Source: Ilumatobacteraceae bacterium (GTDB lineage: Bacteria; Actinomycetota; Acidimicrobiia; Acidimicrobiales; Ilumatobacteraceae). From it: DNA of 5,925 bases. The stretch's first letter is position 1, and each line of letters starts with the position of its first letter. The translations under genes and the position numbers were made by a program. Shown here piece after piece: positions 4,253-5,925 of this stretch. The notes under the pieces are model-generated. The model did not search any database, was not told the origin of the DNA, and worked only from the letters and a program-made list of their open reading frames with translations. The stretch lies in assembly GCA_023253435.1 (NCBI GenBank), contig JALRGJ010000075.1:1-5925 (forward strand). Direction: 5' to 3'.

Positions 4253-5925
4253 GTGACAAATGCAGTTGACCCATACCGCCTTCCCCGCACCGTTCTCCCC
4301 AAGAAATACGAGGTCTCACTCACTCCAGATCTTGAAAACGCATCATTTACAGGTTCTGTAGTCATTACTGCCGAAGCAGTAGAAGATGCGTCGCACATTG
4401 TCATGAACGCAATTGAATTAGATATTCATGCGGTCACAGTCAACGATGAATTTGCGACCTTCTCTCTCAATGAAGAGTTGGAGCGAATCACTATTAATTC
4501 AGCGGTCTCCTCGGGGCCCGTTGTCATCACCCTTACATTCACAGGAATTCTCAACGACAAACTTCGCGGCTTTTATCGCTCAACATTTACCAATGACACT
4601 GGCACGCACACCATTGCTACCACTCAAATGCAATCTACGGATTGCCGAAGGGCTTTCCCGTGTTTTGATGAGCCGGATTTCAAAGCGGTTTTTGCGATAG
4701 ATCTCACCATTGAAGACAACCTTTTGGCGGTCTCGAATACATCTGAAATTCGACGCGAAAAGATGGACAACAACAAAGTTCGCATCTGGTTTCAAGACAC
4801 GATGATCATGTCTACCTATCTCGTTGCATTTGTGGTTGGTCCACTAGTTGCAACTGAACCGGTCATGGTGAATAACACTCCACTACGCATCATTCATGTA
4901 CCAGGTAAAGAGAACTTGACCGAGTTTGGTCTACAAGCTGGAGCCTTTGCACTTAAATGGTTTGAGGACTACTACGGCATTCCCTACCCAAGCGACAAAG
5001 TAGATCTGTTGGCTCTTCCAGACTTTGCAGCGGGAGCCATGGAAAATGTTGGGTGTATCACCTTCCGCGAAGTTGCTCTTCTTGTCGATCCCGACACTTC
5101 TACACACGTTGAACAAGAGATGGTGGCAGTCATTGTTGCTCACGAACTCGCCCATATGTGGTTTGGTGACCTTGTCACGATGAAATGGTGGAATGGCATC
5201 TGGCTCAACGAAGCATTCGCCACTTTTATGGAAGTGGCTGCTGTTGACGCATTTAAGCCTGAGTGGAAAATGTGGACATCTTTTGGTTTAGACCGCACCG
5301 CTGCATTCGATACAGATTCATTGCACTCCACTCGCACCGTTGAATTTCCCGTTGCGTCTCCTGCTGATGCCGACGGAATGTTCGATGTCCTCACCTATCA
5401 AAAAGGTGGAGCCCTGCTGCGCATGCTTGAGCAGTACCTGGGAGAAGAACGTTTCAGAAACGGCGTACGCCACTACCTCACTACACATTCTTTCAAGAAC
5501 ACCGAAACAAATGATCTGTGGGACGCCATCGAGCATGTAGTACGCACAGATGGAGGCCCAACAGTTCCAGTACGCCAACTCATGGATTCATGGATCTGGC
5601 AAGCCGGTTATCCACTTGTTTCAGCGCAAATTGATGGCAACAATCTCGTGCTGTCTCAGCGCAGATTCACCTATGACAACGCTCCAGACGCCACTCTTTA
5701 TGTCATCCCGGTTCATGTACGCATTGGCAACACAGAGGAAAAATACTTACTTGACAGCCACTCGCTCACGATTCCACTCACAGACCCACGTACTCCGATT
5801 GTGGTGAATGCCAGAGGTGTGGGCTTCTATCGAGTCGAATACAGCAATGAACTATTAAGCCGGATCTCTGGTTCTACGTTGCAATCACTCACAACTTTGG
5901 AGCGTTACAACCTTGTAGACGATGC
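4253..5925 (+). CDS. pepN: M1 family metallo-aminopeptidase (aminopeptidase N type), 3' truncated by window
   Basis: This zinc aminopeptidase removes N-terminal residues from peptides. No signal peptide or membrane segment is visible, so it is probably cytoplasmic and recycles peptides made by proteases. 557 complete codons are visible; actinobacterial PepN proteins are usually about 830-860 residues, so the C-terminal part is missing. The visible order is the N-terminal beta domain (about 1-195, with YRLPRTVLPKKYEVSL at 8-23 and FPCFDEPD at 135-142), then the catalytic domain with the substrate N-terminus motif GAMEN (261-265), the zinc site HELAH plus Glu320 (H297, E298, H301, then 18 residues) and the transition-state tyrosine Tyr382 in TYQKGG, then the small beta domain (about 452-525) and the start of the helical domain. 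All key residues are present. The GTG at 4253 is the only ATG, GTG or TTG start available after the upstream in-frame stop and gives a family-typical N-terminus. The gene is divergent from the kinase gene. The symbol pepN is by family; subfamily members vary in specificity. Confidence 0.95.
   Translation, partial: MTNAVDPYRLPRTVLPKKYEVSLTPDLENASFTGSVVITAEAVEDASHIVMNAIELDIHAVTVNDEFATFSLNEELERITINSAVSSGPVVITLTFTGILNDKLRGFYRSTFTNDTGTHTIATTQMQSTDCRRAFPCFDEPDFKAVFAIDLTIEDNLLAVSNTSEIRREKMDNNKVRIWFQDTMIMSTYLVAFVVGPLVATEPVMVNNTPLRIIHVPGKENLTEFGLQAGAFALKWFEDYYGIPYPSDKVDLLALPDFAAGAMENVGCITFREVALLVDPDTSTHVEQEMVAVIVAHELAHMWFGDLVTMKWWNGIWLNEAFATFMEVAAVDAFKPEWKMWTSFGLDRTAAFDTDSLHSTRTVEFPVASPADADGMFDVLTYQKGGALLRMLEQYLGEERFRNGVRHYLTTHSFKNTETNDLWDAIEHVVRTDGGPTVPVRQLMDSWIWQAGYPLVSAQIDGNNLVLSQRRFTYDNAPDATLYVIPVHVRIGNTEEKYLLDSHSLTIPLTDPRTPIVVNARGVGFYRVEYSNELLSRISGSTLQSLTTLERYNLVDD

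Noticed and set aside
4262..4330. ATG at 4259 (ATGCAGTTG) as the aminopeptidase start
   Set aside because: It is in a different frame and reads MQLTHTAFPAPF without M1 similarity; the GTG at 4253 reads straight into the conserved DPYRLPRTVLP.
4428..4795. Additional open frames on both strands inside the M1 aminopeptidase gene and the other genes
   Set aside because: They lie entirely within well-supported genes, have no recognisable domains, and show biased compositions typical of shadow frames.

Overview
The window is a tightly packed piece of bacterial chromosome of intermediate GC (roughly half, by eye). It carries seven protein-coding genes and no RNA genes, mobile elements, CRISPR arrays or long repeats. 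The protein versions are of actinobacterial type: a TrhO with the FKWSDGNGDDFPRLSVRVR and GGIRCEVLS wording, an adenosine-kinase-like PfkB protein, a short QueF, and a cytoplasmic M1 aminopeptidase starting TNAVDPYRLPRTVLP. With the very short intergenic gaps, the two crotonase paralogs and the frequent leaderless starts, this suggests a streamlined, probably aquatic member of Actinomycetota, possibly an Acidimicrobiia-like lineage. The phylum is a fairly confident inference. The finer placement is a guess.

Layout, left to right. (1) 1-168, minus: the 5' end of a secreted protein that looks like a subtilisin-family (S8) protease, cut by the window edge. (2) 261-1148, plus: trhO, a rhodanese-type tRNA U34 hydroxylase, diverging from (1) across a 92-bp region that holds a CRP/GlxR-like palindrome. 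(3) 1153-1911, minus: crotonase-fold protein A, convergent with trhO (4-bp gap). (4) 1963-2745, plus: crotonase-fold protein B, divergent from A across 51 bp. (5) 2757-3146, minus: queF, convergent with B (11-bp gap). (6) 3168-4208, minus: adenosine-kinase-like PfkB kinase, directly upstream of queF (21 bp) and probably co-transcribed with it. (7) 4253 to the window end, plus: an M1 aminopeptidase, divergent from the kinase across 44 bp and cut off at about two thirds of its usual length. No gene-free stretch exceeds 92 bp.

The genes do not form one pathway. TrhO and QueF both serve tRNA wobble-position (34) modification. The two crotonases belong to acyl-CoA metabolism. The kinase fits nucleoside salvage, and the two peptidases handle extracellular and cytoplasmic peptides. 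The most striking non-coding signal is a repeated promoter layout: a TANNNT -10 hexamer (mostly TACCNT) ending 6 to 8 nt before the start codon of five of the seven genes. This implies that leaderless mRNA is the normal mode here. I found no evidence of a wholly new multi-gene system. The best second-look items are the promoter layout, the palindrome, and the two crotonases that have lost one or both catalytic glutamates.
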